Source: Phyllostachys edulis (taxonomy: Eukaryota > Streptophyta > Magnoliopsida > Poales > Poaceae). From it: 64,000 nucleotides of DNA. The stretch is taken from assembly GCA_036346405.1 (NCBI GenBank), contig CM070546.1, positions 106,026,826 to 106,090,825 of the forward strand. Direction: 5' to 3'. A program made the position numbers and the translations under genes. Below, piece by piece: positions 48,986 to 60,387 of the stretch; the first letter of the stretch is position 1; the number at the start of each line of letters is the position of its first letter. Below the pieces are notes generated by a model. That model was given only the letters and a program-made list of their open reading frames with translations, had not been told where the DNA came from and made no database searches.

Positions 48986-49295
48986 CTCAAGTTCTATGTT
49001 TTGAGCATATAAATTATCATGTATACATTTACATAACATGAAGAAATTAAATGTTTATATGTCAATTTTGTCATTTAAATACTGCTGAAAATTTGCTTTA
49101 ACTATGATACATATCATAGACAGATATTTGTTCTACTAAACCGTCTGTTATCTATAGTTCAACATATAATATAGTAACTTCACCACCAAACTAGATTTTT
49201 TTTTTCATTTTGGAATTTACATATGGCCAAACAGCGTGGCCAGTCGCTTCTTACAAAGATTAATAAAAGTAGAAACCTAAATAAACAAAGTATTT

Positions 49296-49883
49296 CTAGT
49301 GGTGGAGGTAGGCTGCTATCTCCGTCTTCAAAACTTCGTAGGCGGTGGTGTCAGCATCGGACGATTCGTGATCATCAGCGAATGAAGCCCGAAATGCATC
49401 CACCCGCTGACACGCTTGTTCGAGTGTCTCCCGAAGACCCTCAAACTGTTGAATCAAGAAGAATTGAGCCCATAGGCTCTCTTCCGTTGCTTGAGGGGTC
49501 TCGACATGGTTGATTTGGTCGCTCGCCGTCTCGATTAAGTAGTCCAAGTGACGGCAAGCCTCTTGGAGACGTGCAACATCATTGTGGAGGACCACGTTGA
49601 TGACGCGGTACACTCGTCGGAAGTAGGAGATCACCCGGAAGACACAGCGGAGGAGGATGTCAAGACGACGGAAGGTGGCTGTCACCTGCTCTGGCAAATC
49701 CTCGGGCAGAGGAGTAAGGACACTGTTGAAACAATGTCCTCCTGTGGCATCTGCCAACAGGCCGGAGAGGTGCTTGTATAGTATGGCCAGGAAGGCCATC
49801 AATATCGGCGACAAGAAAACAGAAGAGGGAGCTATTTCTGCTTTAGAAGTATATATTGTAGAGTTATATGTGGTGATAATCAT
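49296..49883 (-). CDS. Unrecognised 195-residue protein in the CACTA derivative
   Basis: An uninterrupted frame runs from ATG 49883 to a stop at 49296. I do not recognise the family. The first 50 residues are fairly hydrophobic; the rest looks helical, with heptad-like hydrophobic spacing (LPEQVTATFRRLDILLRCVF, then ARLQEACRHLDYLIE and FEGLRETLEQACQRVDAF) and an acidic patch (DDHESSDADT). A TATA-type box (TTATAAAAAG, minus strand, 49910-49901) lies so close upstream that transcription might start near residue 1, in which case Met29 may be the true start. It occupies the position of the transposase gene in the larger relative. It may be a captured gene, an element accessory protein or chance. 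Confidence 0.45.
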   Translation of the reverse strand: MIITTYNSTIYTSKAEIAPSSVFLSPILMAFLAILYKHLSGLLADATGGHCFNSVLTPLPEDLPEQVTATFRRLDILLRCVFRVISYFRRVYRVINVVLHNDVARLQEACRHLDYLIETASDQINHVETPQATEESLWAQFFLIQQFEGLRETLEQACQRVDAFRASFADDHESSDADTTAYEVLKTEIAAYLHH

Positions 49884-50274
49884 CTTCGATGGTGGATATC
49901 CTTTTTATAAAACAAGGAATAAATTCGACGCGTGAGACGAAGAGATGCATCGGGGAGCCGAAGCTACATTGATGCGACGAAGAGACGCATCGGTGATGAC
50001 GGCGACAAAGAAACTCATCGGGTGACGAAGAAACTCACCGGGAACTGTAGCGATATTATGACAGACTGTTCGTGTTAAAAACCATCCGTGAAGTATCACA
50101 GACGGTTGTTTGTTGAAAACCGTCTATGATATTACCTCTTCACAGACGGTTTTTAGCGCAGCCAGTAACACAGACGGTCTCTAAACTAAAACCGTCTGTG
50201 ATTGCATGTAATACAGATGGTTTTGGTTAACTGTCTGTGATAAGGTGTCCAGTATTAGCCTTTTTGTAGTAGTG

Positions 50275-50804
50275 CACATGTCTAAAACTAAACTACACAC
50301 CTAAAAGGATGTACTACAACATACTACACTACATAACCATACATCTAAAGCTATCTAATCCATTTAGTTACAAAAAAAAACCAATAAGGTGGGCGACCGG
50401 ACAGACAACATTTTGCTAGCTCCTTTCCTCTCCTCTGCTCCTCCACCTTCTTCCCTTCCCTCCCCTCTTTCTCTTTTTTCGAAATAAAAGTGAATTTCGG
50501 CTAAATTTTCAGGCCTATTATAAGAGACACTGTGTCGCCATTCCAAGTGGCGACATGAAGCTATAGTCTCTGTCGTCATTTGAAATGGTGATTTGCCTAG
50601 GCATTAAATACTGTTCGGTCGACGCCAGGGCTCCTGTCGCCAAATCGGAATGGCGATTTGCCTAGGCATTTAATATTGTTCGGTGGGCGACTGAGTCATA
50701 TCGCCATTTGAAACGTCGATAAAAACTTATTTTTGTAATTTTATGAAACGGTAATTTATTTATTTATGTAATTCTATTAAAAATATATTATTTAAAAAAA
50801 ACAT
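50275..50804. repeat. Right end of the MULE with terminal inverted repeat
   Basis: Continues the MULE after the CACTA insertion. From about 50480 it is the terminal inverted repeat, with several GTCGCCATTT / AATGGCGA motifs and a duplicated phrase GGCGATTTGCCTAGGCATT near 50585 and 50655. Confidence 0.8.
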
Positions 50805-51149
50805 GGTTAAATTTACCTTCACCGCGGCATCGTACATAGAAACTAGCTAGCAGAGAGATATACGTGCGTGCGTGCCTGCGTGCGGCATGCGTCATCAAAA
50901 TTAATCCTTTCGATCATGCACATATATATATAATATATTCCTCGTCGACATCTCCTGGCCTCTCGAGCGTTCAACCGGCCGATCCATCAGCACCACGTCC
51001 TTGTCTCGAAACAAACACATCGCTCGCTCGTTCACTAGCTGCTCGCTTAATTATAATTAGACTCCTCATTGGCCATGCATTAATATTGCATTGCTCGGTA
51101 TCTTCGCGACACACGGCACACACGCGCCTAGGCCTAGCTACTAAGCTAG

Positions 51150-51180
51150 CATATAAAGCACATCGATCTCGTAACTTGGC
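51150..51180 (+). promoter_or_regulatory. TATA box of the NAC gene
   Basis: CATATAAAGC at 51150-51158 is a good plant TATA box; transcription would start near 51180, giving a leader of about 100 bases. A short upstream frame (ATG 51183 to TAG 51242, 19 codons) would lie at the very start of that leader. The MULE terminus is about 345 bp upstream of the TATA box. Confidence 0.6.
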
Positions 51181-51280
51181 GTATGCCTCTCCCACGGTCA
51201 GTTCCCCTCCAATTCTTGTCCAAATTAAGCCACCTGTCCTAGTTCGTCGTCGGTGACTGTACGAATTAAAAGAGGTCGGC

Positions 51281-52871
51281 ATGGAAGGGTTCGTGTTCCG
51301 AGGGTGCCAGCTGCCGCCGGGGTTCCGGTTCCAGCCGACGGACCAGGAGATCATCGTCTACTACCTCAAGAACAAGATCGCAGCCACCGCCACCGCCGTC
51401 ACCTCCATCATCGCCGACGTCGACATCTACAAGTTCGACCCCTGGGACCTCCCCGGTAATTAAGCATAGGCATGCAAGTTCCTTCCATGCAAGCATTTCC
51501 CATACAAGTAGATGCATGGATTTTAAAACAACTGTGGTGGATATAGGCATAGCTAGCTTGGGTGGATAAATTTCGTTTTTTTTTAGGAATCAATTTTTAT
51601 ATGGCCATTCAATACAGTACAATCTATGCCTAGCTTGCGCTACAAAAGTGCTAGCTACATGCATGGGCTTAGTTAGCTCTTAGCTAGCGACTAGTTTTTT
51701 CCCCCTTAAAAAAACGTTAATACTCTGTCATCGTTCATAACAAGAGAAGGATAAGTGCCTCTTCTCTGTCTTCTCCACTAGATACAAACCATGTACGTTA
51801 CACGATCAGCTTGCATGCTTAATTTACCCTTTAGGGCAGAGTAGAATGAAAGAGACGGCCAGTACGTAGATTGTACAATTAATGCACAGCTTGCCAAAAT
51901 GTAGTCAGATAATAATGCAGGCTTCACTTCACCCCGAGCTTGCTGCCTGCGACTGATAGATATGGATGGATGCATACATGCAGACAAGGCGATCTTCGGG
52001 GAGGAGGAGTGGTTCTTCTTCAGCCCGAGGGACCGCAAGTACCCAAACGGCGCGCGGCCGAACCGCACGGCCGGGTCGGGCCACTGGAAGGCCACCGGCA
52101 CAGACAAGCCGATCCTGGCGGCCGGCGGCGCGCACTGCCTCGGCGTCAAGAAAGGGCTCGTCTTCTACCAGGGGCGCTCCCCCAGGGGCACCAAGACCGA
52201 GTGGGTCATGCACGAGTACCGCCTCCTCGACTCCGACGCCGCCGTCGCGCACCACAAGCCCAACGACTCCATGAGGGTAAAACCACGGATTTGTCGATGA
52301 ATCGTCGAATCAACGTACAATTTCTCAATTCTCGCGCGCCTGAGCAAATTAATTCTGTGTTCCTTTCACATGCATGCAGCTGGACGACTGGGTCCTGTGC
52401 CGCGTCCGCAAGAAGGGAGTCGCCTTCGCGCCGGAGACGGACGACACCTCCGAGGCGCCGAGCCACGCCGCCGCTCCGGCGACGGACTACCATGCCGGGA
52501 AGGAAGGGGAGGCGGCTCCATGGGAGGTACAGGTACCCAACGCTGCCTGCGATAGCCTCGGTGATGACTTGACGGACGGCCAGCTCCTGCAGTACCTGGT
52601 AGGCAGTGGCTCCGGCCAGGACGCTGACGGCGCCATCGGCGGGGCGGCGTCGGCAGGGGGGCATCAGGGGTGCGGCGAGAGCGCGCCCCACGCGCTGGTC
52701 TCGGTGCTGGAGACCATCAAGAGGAACCTCTCGTTCCAGGCCATCGACGACATGTACCTCCTCCAGCCGGCCAGCAAGCGGGCCAACTGCATGAGGGCGC
52801 CGGCGACGACGAGCCAGGAGCTCTCCCCGGCGACGTCGTTCTCGATATCCGAGGTCGATGAGGTGTTATAG
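51281..52871 (+). CDS. NAC-domain transcription factor, 319 residues, three exons
   Basis: Exons are 51281-51455, 51984-52276 and 52380-52871, all with GT...AG introns; the joined frame is 960 bases. NAC proteins are plant-specific nuclear DNA-binding regulators. All five NAC subdomains are visible: A (LPPGFRFQPTDQEIIVYYL, residues 11-29), B (DVDIYKFDPWDLP), C (FFSPRDRKYPNGARPNR, SGHWKATGTDKPI), D (GVKKGLVFYQGRSPRGTKTEW) and E (LDDWVLCRVRKKG, starting at residue 157). The intron positions are the conserved ones. Subdomain A has RFQPTDQE where most family members have RFHPTDEE. The C-terminus is low-complexity, GC-rich and ends FSISEVDEVL, as expected for an activation region. The ATG has G at -3 and +4. 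The gene looks intact; I cannot assign the exact orthologue. Confidence 0.95.
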
Positions 52872-53655
52872 ACTTATAGCTACGCCTAGCTCTGGTCTAC
52901 GTCGAGGCAGACATAGCGTCTCTGGACTCAAGGGGCTTACATGTTACATAATGGAGTACATACAAGGTCTATGCACGTATTATGTGTAAATAATGGTACT
53001 TTGTTATGTACTAATCTTCGTTCTCTGCTCTTTCAGTACTTAGGTAGGAACGATTGGCTTGTCACAAGACATGCGTGTGGCTCCTATAATTAGTGAGTGT
53101 ACATATACGTGTTCCTATGTTGTAAGAAGCTTTATCATGTTTGTGAATATTAATAATCAGTTACAAATAGTGATTGATCGTGAATGTATATAATTGGTGA
53201 GAGACTCAAACACAAATTACCTAGAGCTTATTAAACCAGAGCACAACATATGTATGTGCCACATATAACAAATTAACAATGACTAGTCACTTAGCCAAGC
53301 ATTGTGAAGGTGCATGACAACACTTTCCCAAGCAAGCATGCAAACCATATTCATCAAGAGTCAAGAGATCCTAGGCTCCTAGCTGCTGGGCGATAACTAA
53401 GTGTTATCCAGTATTTTCCTCCAAAAAAAGACTAAGTTATTATCCAGCAGTACCTGGGAGCTACTGAAGTGCGTACCATTGTATCATTAGTTCATTACAC
53501 AACATAAAGTGCTCGCATCTCAATGAAGATTAGCATGGATAGAATCATAGAAGTAGCCAAAAAAATGTCCATTTTGGGGGACAGTAGAGAGAAGTTTAGT
53601 CCACGAACTACACCATTGCGAAACTACCGGTCGTATCAGACGCAATGTTAAGATC
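52872..53655. other. 3' region between the convergent NAC and DUF1618 genes
   Basis: AT-rich; it should hold the 3' untranslated regions of both genes. No other feature seen. Confidence 0.6.
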
Positions 53656-53697
53656 TTATCCTATGCATAACTTGATCTGGTTCGGTGCTTCCTGTGC
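53656..53697 (-). CDS. DUF1618 gene, last coding exon
   Basis: The minus strand reads AQEAPNQIKLCIG plus TAA, after an acceptor TCGTCCAG. It joins in phase to the exon at 53808-53887. The assignment rests on splice signals and phase only. Confidence 0.55.
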   Translation of the reverse strand, partial: AQEAPNQIKLCIG

Positions 53698-53807
53698 CTG
53701 GACGACACAACAAAGAGAAAGCCGACTGTTACATGGGGGCCTTGGGGCAGGCTGTTGGAAGGCAAAAGTCTGTGTGGTAATCCAAAAGAACAGCTGATGA
53801 AGCTCAC

Positions 53808-53887
53808 CTGGGAAACAGATGGCGCAGTCGACGCCGGTGATGCAGACTCTTCATTCGAACCACTGCCAGTATCCTTTAGAAGCAAAC
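53808..53887 (-). CDS. DUF1618 gene, penultimate coding exon
   Basis: The minus strand reads LLLKDTGSGSNEESASPAST and ends CCCAG before GTGAGC. The acceptor is CTATGAAG. Its 80 bases take up the phase-1 codon left by the upstream exon. The Ser/Glu-rich content suits a disordered tail after a DUF1618 domain. Confidence 0.55.
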
Positions 53888-55409
53888 CTTCATAGACAAC
53901 AATAGGCAGGTTACAGTCAAAACTTACAGTCTATTTGATCAAACTAGCCCTTGTTGCTACTAATCTTAAGTAATAATTTAACTGGTGGTGTGAATGCTTG
54001 GAACTACAAATTTCTAATGTATCAATGCTTCATCCAATTTGAAACGTAGTCTAACTGCATAATAAAATAAAAATCAAAGCAGCAAGAATTGATGTGTCTG
54101 TTTGCCAACTTCGTGGTGGCATGGATGATGGATCAAGCTCAGGATGAGGAAACATGCTTCATTTGTGAACCTTCAGTACATACTTTCTATATGTCATTTA
54201 CTAGTGGTACCATTCAGTACATGTAATCATTAACAAGGAGCTATATAATAGCTTCCGGTGAACAAAATGCATGACATAGTGGTTACAGTTTTTACACCTG
54301 TAATTGTTATAAGATCAATTGATCGACTACCACACACAACCCACCACCATTGGATAAGATGCCAACATTAACAACAAAGTTATATACAGCCATATGCATG
54401 AATCAACAGAACCTGAATCCTTTTATGTATCAAAATTACGTTTAGCACATAATTGCTTATACTTTTGTGGCCAGTCTTAACTATATGAGCTACGAGAGCA
54501 GTTTAATTTACTATTCTCAGATTTATGATGTATCATCCGATCACTTTTTTTTGGGAATAAGTTGTATCTAAAATACATGGCATGAATCATGATGGCAGGC
54601 CTGTGCATATGAGTGCATTCAAGTTCTAAATCAGATTAAGAACAAAATGTTCATGTTCATGCTGTGCGATGCGTGCCAATGCTGATGTAATTCAGATAGC
54701 ACTGAATCTATAGACATTGATTAAACACACAGACAATGATATATAGCTGGCTTCCTAGAAGTTCAATCACATCTCAGTTCACTTTCACTACTATGAATAT
54801 ATATGCATGGACACAAGTTACATATCCCTTTCTCAGAACAGTTTAGATTGGAAACAAACAATCAAACAGAGCATAGGAGCCGAATAAGCATCAATTGTGC
54901 TATCTACTACTCCAAAGAGAAAGATAAGATATTGCAGGAAGCAAAAACTGCAATACCCTTTCTGATGCATCCATAGGTGACAATTTTCATTTGGAAAGAT
55001 GCAGAATTGCAGATGTTCTGTAGTACTCTCTGTCAAAACTCAAGTTTTTTTGTTGGCCAAGATGGATATTGAAAAATCTAAGGAAGCAGCTGCATGCTAA
55101 GCAACAATTAACTGCAGAATCATATCATCCTAAGCACAGAGCTCATGAACAGCCTCAGACTAATACAAGAGCAGAAGCAAATTAATTTTGCGCATGCATA
55201 CTAATTCCACAGATAGACTGTCACATGCTTGGGCTAAATTAGCCTAAACCGAATGGGCAAGCGATTGACATTCGTTAGCTCTGCTGCAAATGTATAGTGA
55301 GTTAGTGACAAGCTACTGGTGTTGATAAGACTCCTGTAAATAACAAGCAGCATCCAGCAACAGCATAGAGGATAGAACACAGTACCATGCAAGGTGTGCC
55401 GTATATTAC
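53888..55409 (-). other. Inferred intron of the DUF1618 gene
   Basis: Runs from donor GTAATATACGG (minus strand, 55409) to the acceptor at 53888. It is AT-rich and I found no convincing internal exon. Confidence 0.5.
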
Positions 55410-55468
55410 CTGCGGAAAGCGCTACCGGCGGCTCCCATGGGAGAACGCAGGAAGAAGAGACGGGGCAT
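55410..55468 (-). CDS. DUF1618 gene, distal part of the interrupted exon
   Basis: With the retrotransposon and one GGCAT duplication removed, the minus strand reads ELVMPRGCPVSSSCVLPWEP and on to PVALSA, then a donor at 55409. The frame continues exactly from the part at 63350-64000. This piece is now separated from its gene by 7.9 kb. Confidence 0.75.
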
Positions 55469-55862
55469 TGTTACAGTTCTAAAAGGGAAGCAGCCTGACG
55501 AGAAGCAGCCTGACGAGAAACAGGAGAAGCAAAGTTGTCGGCAAGGGAAAAAGAGGTCCACCAGACGCGAGCGCCAGCGCCAACCGTCCGTTCGCTATCC
55601 AGCGGATACGTGGGTTACGTGAGGAGCGAGTCCTCTTCAGCGAAGCTTGGGCCCTCCTACCAGCTTTCGCTTGTGCCAAGTACTTAGTCTGTTTTGGATG
55701 TCTCGGTGGAGATTATGCAATGTAATAGGATAAACTGAAACTCTGCACTTTCCCCTGTTCTTCCGTTTCCCAGTCCAAACTTCCTTCTTCTCCCAGTCTA
55801 CCCTTCCTGTAATAGCACATATATGGTGAAGTTTTGAGTACTATCTTGAGAGGATCATATCA
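55469..55862 (+). repeat. 5' LTR of the chromovirus
   Basis: 394 bp from TGTTACAG to ATCATATCA, including a duplicated AAGCAGCCTGACGAG phrase; it reads the same as the 3' LTR. Confidence 0.95.
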
Positions 55863-55935
55863 ATTGGTATCGAGCCGCCTCGACGCCTCGAGTTGCGGCG
55901 CTTATCAAACGAGGTTCCAAGTACACTTGCGCGAG

Positions 55936-57101
55936 ATGGAACAGCAGATGGCTGAGTTGACGAGGGTAATCTTGGCCCAGAGTGAGTCGATCAAAGTCTT
56001 ACGAGACAAAAGCGACGCGATCCATGCCACGGTAGAAGAAATCAAACCAGCAGTGTTGGATTTGCAAAGGTGGAAACCAGATGTGGAGTCGTCGGTAGAA
56101 GTATTGCGATCTGAAGTGGGGGATTTGAAGACACCGGTCGTCCAGATGGCCAAGAATCCGGTGCTAGCGCTAAGACCGGTTGATCTACCACGATTCTTCC
56201 CTACCGAGTCAAGCTTGAATCGAGTCCGGAATGGACCGGTTATCCCTGGGCAAGGTAGGAATCTCTCGGGTCCGTGAAGAACACCTTATGGATCCCTTCA
56301 GTAATCAGGAGGAACCGGCGCACCGGGAAGGAGCAAGAGGGAGAGCCTCCTGCACGCCTTATTCAAATAGGTGGGGAAAATATCAATAGATATAGAGGGG
56401 GATACCATCATCATCATCAGCCTCCCAGGTTGGATTTCCCACCTTTCAATGGGGAGAACCCAAAGGCTTGGCAACTCAAAAGTGAAGGCTATTTCAGGAT
56501 CTGCTCAGTTCAACCGGAGTTCAGAGTGGGCATAGCTACCATGTACTTTGTGGGTGGTCTTATTCTTTGTGGTTACAAGCGCTTACTTAAGGCGCATGAG
56601 GAATTTGATGATCGACATGTTCGCCAAAGCGGTCTCGCAATGAGTTTGGAAGAGAAGAGTTCCAACAACTGGTGCGGCAATTTAATCGAGTTCGACAGAA
56701 CAACACAGTGTCCGAGTATGCGGAGAAGTTTAATGAACTCATGCATAACTTGCTCGCGCATCATACTTCCTGGAATCCGGTATTCTTTGTAACCCAATTT
56801 GTGGACGGCTTGAGGGGTGACATAAGGTCAGTAGTTGTTCTACACAGGCCGCAGGATCTAGATACAGCTGTGTCCCTCGCTTGCTTGCAAGAAGAGGTAT
56901 TGGACACAGGAAGAAGGGATTCTAGACGACCAGATTTCGCTTCCAAAGACATCGCCCAAGATATATCGCTTTCTCTGCGCTTCCACCACCATTCGAAAGG
57001 GAATACCGGCATCGGGTTATCGACTGACGATCGCCGAGGCCTAGAGGGAGCAAGAGCTAACACGGGAGATGATAGACTCGGAGCACTTAGAGTGTACCGA
57101 A
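55936..57101 (+). pseudogene. Chromovirus gag, interrupted
   Basis: ATG 55936 starts a coiled-coil-like segment (MEQQMAELTRVILAQSESIK, then QRWKPDVESSVEVLRSEV). The next part, in other frames, holds the retrotransposon gag domain: RLDFPPFNGENPKAWQLKSE (about 56430) and RVRQNNTVSEYAEKFNELMH (about 56690) to LACLQEEVLD. Two frame changes (near 56270 and 56640) and the Copia insert at 57102 break it. The Gag protein would form the particle. The zinc-knuckle remnant lies after the insert (LCHTCGERW, about 60400). Confidence 0.8.
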
Positions 57102-57730
57102 TGTTGGGTTTAATCTTGTTTTAGAAAGTTTTTTTGAGTTTCCTTTTGCTTTGCCGTATCCGAGTCAAATTGTTTGGTCGTGTGCGTGTGTGAGTCGAAC
57201 TTGTTGCGTGTGTGTAAAACAAGCCCAGTCATGTAAAACGGTGGGGATTGAGTTGAAGAAATAAAAGACAAAAAGAGGAGTCAGGTTCTCACCAAGTCGC
57301 TCCATTGTCTCGAGTTTCTTTTGGTTGTCGTCATTTGGTTTTTTCTTGGTAGGCAAGCAGCCTCCGTGGAGACAAGAAGCAAGACCAAGGTGCTCAGCCA
57401 AGGCCATCACGTGAGGACTTCAAGCTGCAGGGTGCTGCTGTGTACGTGCTATCACGTGAAGGACAAACGAGGAGCAGAGGCGCTGCTTTTCAAAGCAGAA
57501 GCGAGCACCAAGCGGGTCACGCCCAAGAGAGGAACAGAGCGCATCCTGCGATAAGCGGAGATGTAACAACGCGCTCTCGGCCAAAGCTCGACGAAGATCG
57601 CTCAGGACAAGGACCGAGCAGCTCACGGAGAAAAGAAAAAAAGGTTTTTTTTCTCTGGTCGAGCAGTGAATAGTGCAAGATCAAAGAAAATTCTAACAAT
57701 TGGTATCAGAGCGGTTCTTGAGGAGGAAGG

Positions 57731-59154
57731 ATGTCAATGGAAGGAAACGGTGAGACATCAGGGAGCAAGAAAGAGACTCCGATGATGCCGGCGTTGCATC
57801 CACAACTTGGGCGCAGCAATTACACCATATGGGTCATGAAGATGAGCGTTGTTCTTCAGGCCCAGGAGGTGTGGGAAGCCGTGGATCCCGTGGCAAGGAA
57901 TTTGAGAAGGGTGGTGTCAATATCGAAGATAGACCGCTATGTCACCATCTATCGGCGGTGCCGACAACGCCATGACGCCCCTCGCCGAAAAGTGACAAAG
58001 AAGGCGGCGGGATACCATCAAGATCCTATATCAAGGCCATGATCGTGTCCGAGAAGCAAACCTACAGACACTCCAAAAGAGTTTTGAGAATCTGCAGATG
58101 CATGAAGGTGAGTCAGTTGAAGACTTTACCGAGAAGCTTTCTGGGGTAGTAAGCGGCATGAGAAGTCTCGGGGAGAAGGTGCCGTAAATATCCGCTGCGG
58201 CGTCACTTCTGCGGCGGCACTCGTGATATCTTCAACTCGTGACGTCGATCGAACAATGTGTCGACCTGACTACGCTCACCGTTGAGGACCTCGTTGGATG
58301 CTACAAGGCTTACGACGAGAGGATGCGGATTGCTTTTGGTGATCCGAAGAAAGTGAGCACTTGATGCTAACTCGTTCTCAATAGGAGGAAATGTCTACTC
58401 GGCAAGAAGAAACTGTGGAAATGTCAAGAAGGAAATTGGCGTAACAATAGCCGAGACGACAGAGGAGAACGTGGAGACTGGGCTAGGTAAGACGATGATG
58501 ACAGATCACATGACAAGTCACATATCAAGTGTTTTAAATGTGACAAGTTTGGTCACTACGCGTCGGAGTGCAGAAGCCACATAAAGTGCTTCAACTGCGA
58601 CAAGTACGGGCATTACGCATCGGATTGCCGAAACAAGAAGAAGAACGAGGAGGTAAACCTCACCCAAGCTAGTGCAGAAAACGAGCCTGCCCTATTTCTC
58701 TCTTCATGTGTCAACAAGGCGCCGGTCATGGTGATGTTGAACGAGGAGAAAGTAGTTCCTAAACTACGCACGGAGGGAGGTAGCCACGATCATACTGATA
58801 TGTGGTACTTGGACAATGGAGCGAGCAATCACATAACGGGAGATCGCTCTATGTTCCATAAGCTTGACGACAAGATTTCGGGAGAAATCAAGTTTGGCGA
58901 CGGCTCCACGGTGGAGATAAGAGGTAAAGGATCAATGCTGTTACAATGCAAGAACGGCGATCAGAGGATGATATCTGAAATTTATTTTATACCGAGCTTG
59001 TGCAACAACATACTCAGTCTCGGGCAGATGGCAGAACGGGGGTGCAGGGTGGAGCTGCAGGATGAGTTCTTGCGTGTCTATGACAAAAACAAAGATCTGT
59101 TGATGAAGGTGAAAAAATCTCCGAATCGGTTGTACAAAATTTCTAAAAACTTGT
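57731..59154 (+). pseudogene. Copia gag and protease remnant
   Basis: ATG 57731 gives MSMEGNGETSGSKKE and then a gag opening (LGRSNYTIWVMKMSVVLQAQ). After frame changes come two CCHC knuckles, CFKCDKFGHYASEC and CFNCDKYGHYASDC (about 58530-58630), and the pre-integrase part with a protease-type motif (MWYLDNGASNHITGD, about 58800) running to a stop at 59154. The usual protease motif is DSGAS; here it is DNGAS. Nothing of the polymerase follows. Confidence 0.8.
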
Positions 59155-59785
59155 AAGCCGGTTTATGTGGAAGACAGTCTGGAGGAGCCAGAGTGGAACT
59201 TAAATATCGGCCAAGGATATGGCGGAACCCAGGAGTGGCACACAGTTGGCGCAGGAGGCGCAGCAGGTGAGTCTTAGGAGGAGATCCAGACGGTGCGCAG
59301 CAAGGCGTACAGGGAACTGCAGGGAGTGGTGAGTCCCACGCGCATAAAGGGCGTGGTGTACACAAAGTTGACGCAGGAGGAAGAGGTGGTGTAGCCTTAG
59401 CTAAGATGTATGCGGGAAAGCGGACAGACTTGGTCCAAGAGAGAAGAGCGGGAGGCTCAGGTAATGACGAAACCGAGGTGGTTGTGGGAGCAGGTGCTCC
59501 AGTCCAGGTGGTCGTAGGAGCAGGTGCTCCAGCCCAGGCGGTTGTGGGAGCGGGTGCTCCAGCCCAGACGGACGTGCAAGGAAGGACGAGTTCAGTCCAG
59601 GTGCGTGACGCGGCAAGCGTTGGTTTGTGCATGGCCCAGGATAGAGCAAGCACAGGCGGTAGGGCGGTATTGGCCCGGGAAGGAACGACGCACAGGAGTG
59701 CAGGTAAAAGAGGAAGACTTAGAAGTTCAGATGAGAAAGAAGATCAACGTGATAAAGATGAAGAAACAAGATTAAGGGGGTGATT
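59155..59785. other. Non-coding or scrambled spacer of the Copia remnant
   Basis: G/A-rich sequence with a 30-bp repeat (GGTGGTTGTGGGAGCAGGTGCTCCAG and variants, about three copies at 59478-59572). It replaces the missing polymerase region. No protein similarity. Confidence 0.6.
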
Positions 59786-60387
59786 GTTGGGTTTAATCTT
59801 GTTTTAGAAAGTTTTTTTGAGTTTCCTTTTGCTTTGCCGTGATCCGAGTCAAATTGTTTGGCCGTGTGCGTGTGTGAGTCTAACTTGTTGCGTGTGTATA
59901 AAACAAGCCTGTGTCATGTAAAATGGTGGGGATTGAGTTGAAGAAATAAAAGACAAAAAAGAGGAGCGGTGCTCCCCACCAAGTCGCTCCATTGTCTCGA
60001 GTTTCTTTTGGTTGTCGTCATTTGGTTTTTCTTCTACGGGCAGCAACTTAGTGGAGACAAGAAGCAAGACCAAGGTGTTTAGCCAAGGCCATCACGTGAG
60101 GACTTCAAGCTGCAGGGTGTCATTTTGTGCGTGCTATCACGTGAAGGACAAACGAGGAGCAGAGGCGCTGTTTTTTCAAAGCAGAAGCGAGCACCAAGCG
60201 GGTCACGCCCAAGAGAGAACAGAGCGCATCCCGCAGTCAAGCGGAGATGTATAAAGGCGTCGTCTCTCGACCAAAGCTCGACGAAGATCGTCAAGGACAA
60301 GGACCGAAAGCAGCTCACGGAGAAAAAGAAACAAAGGTTTTTCTCCGTCGAGCGATGAATAGTGCAAGATCAAAGAAAATTCTAACA

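Larger units (their letters stand above)
57102..60387 (+). mobile_element. Deleted Copia retrotransposon inside the chromovirus
   Basis: LTRs at 57102-57698 and 59786-60387 start TGTTGGGTTTAATC and end AATTCTAACA but differ at roughly 10% of positions. A canonical primer site, TGGTATCAGAGC, is at 57701-57712 and a purine tract (AAGGGGGTGA) at about 59776. The flanks CCGAA and TCAAG do not form a target duplication. Inside are gag and protease-like remnants only; integrase, reverse transcriptase and RNase H are gone. Confidence 0.88.

Noticed and set aside
54833..55036. 67-codon minus-strand frame in the DUF1618 intron
   Set aside because: It has no recognisable content and no splice signals that keep the DUF1618 frame open.
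55413..55440. ATG on the minus strand followed by a good splice donor (MGAAGSAFR), looking like a gene start
   Set aside because: The DUF1618 frame runs through the same bases in another phase and continues from 63350 once the retrotransposon is removed, which explains the donor better.
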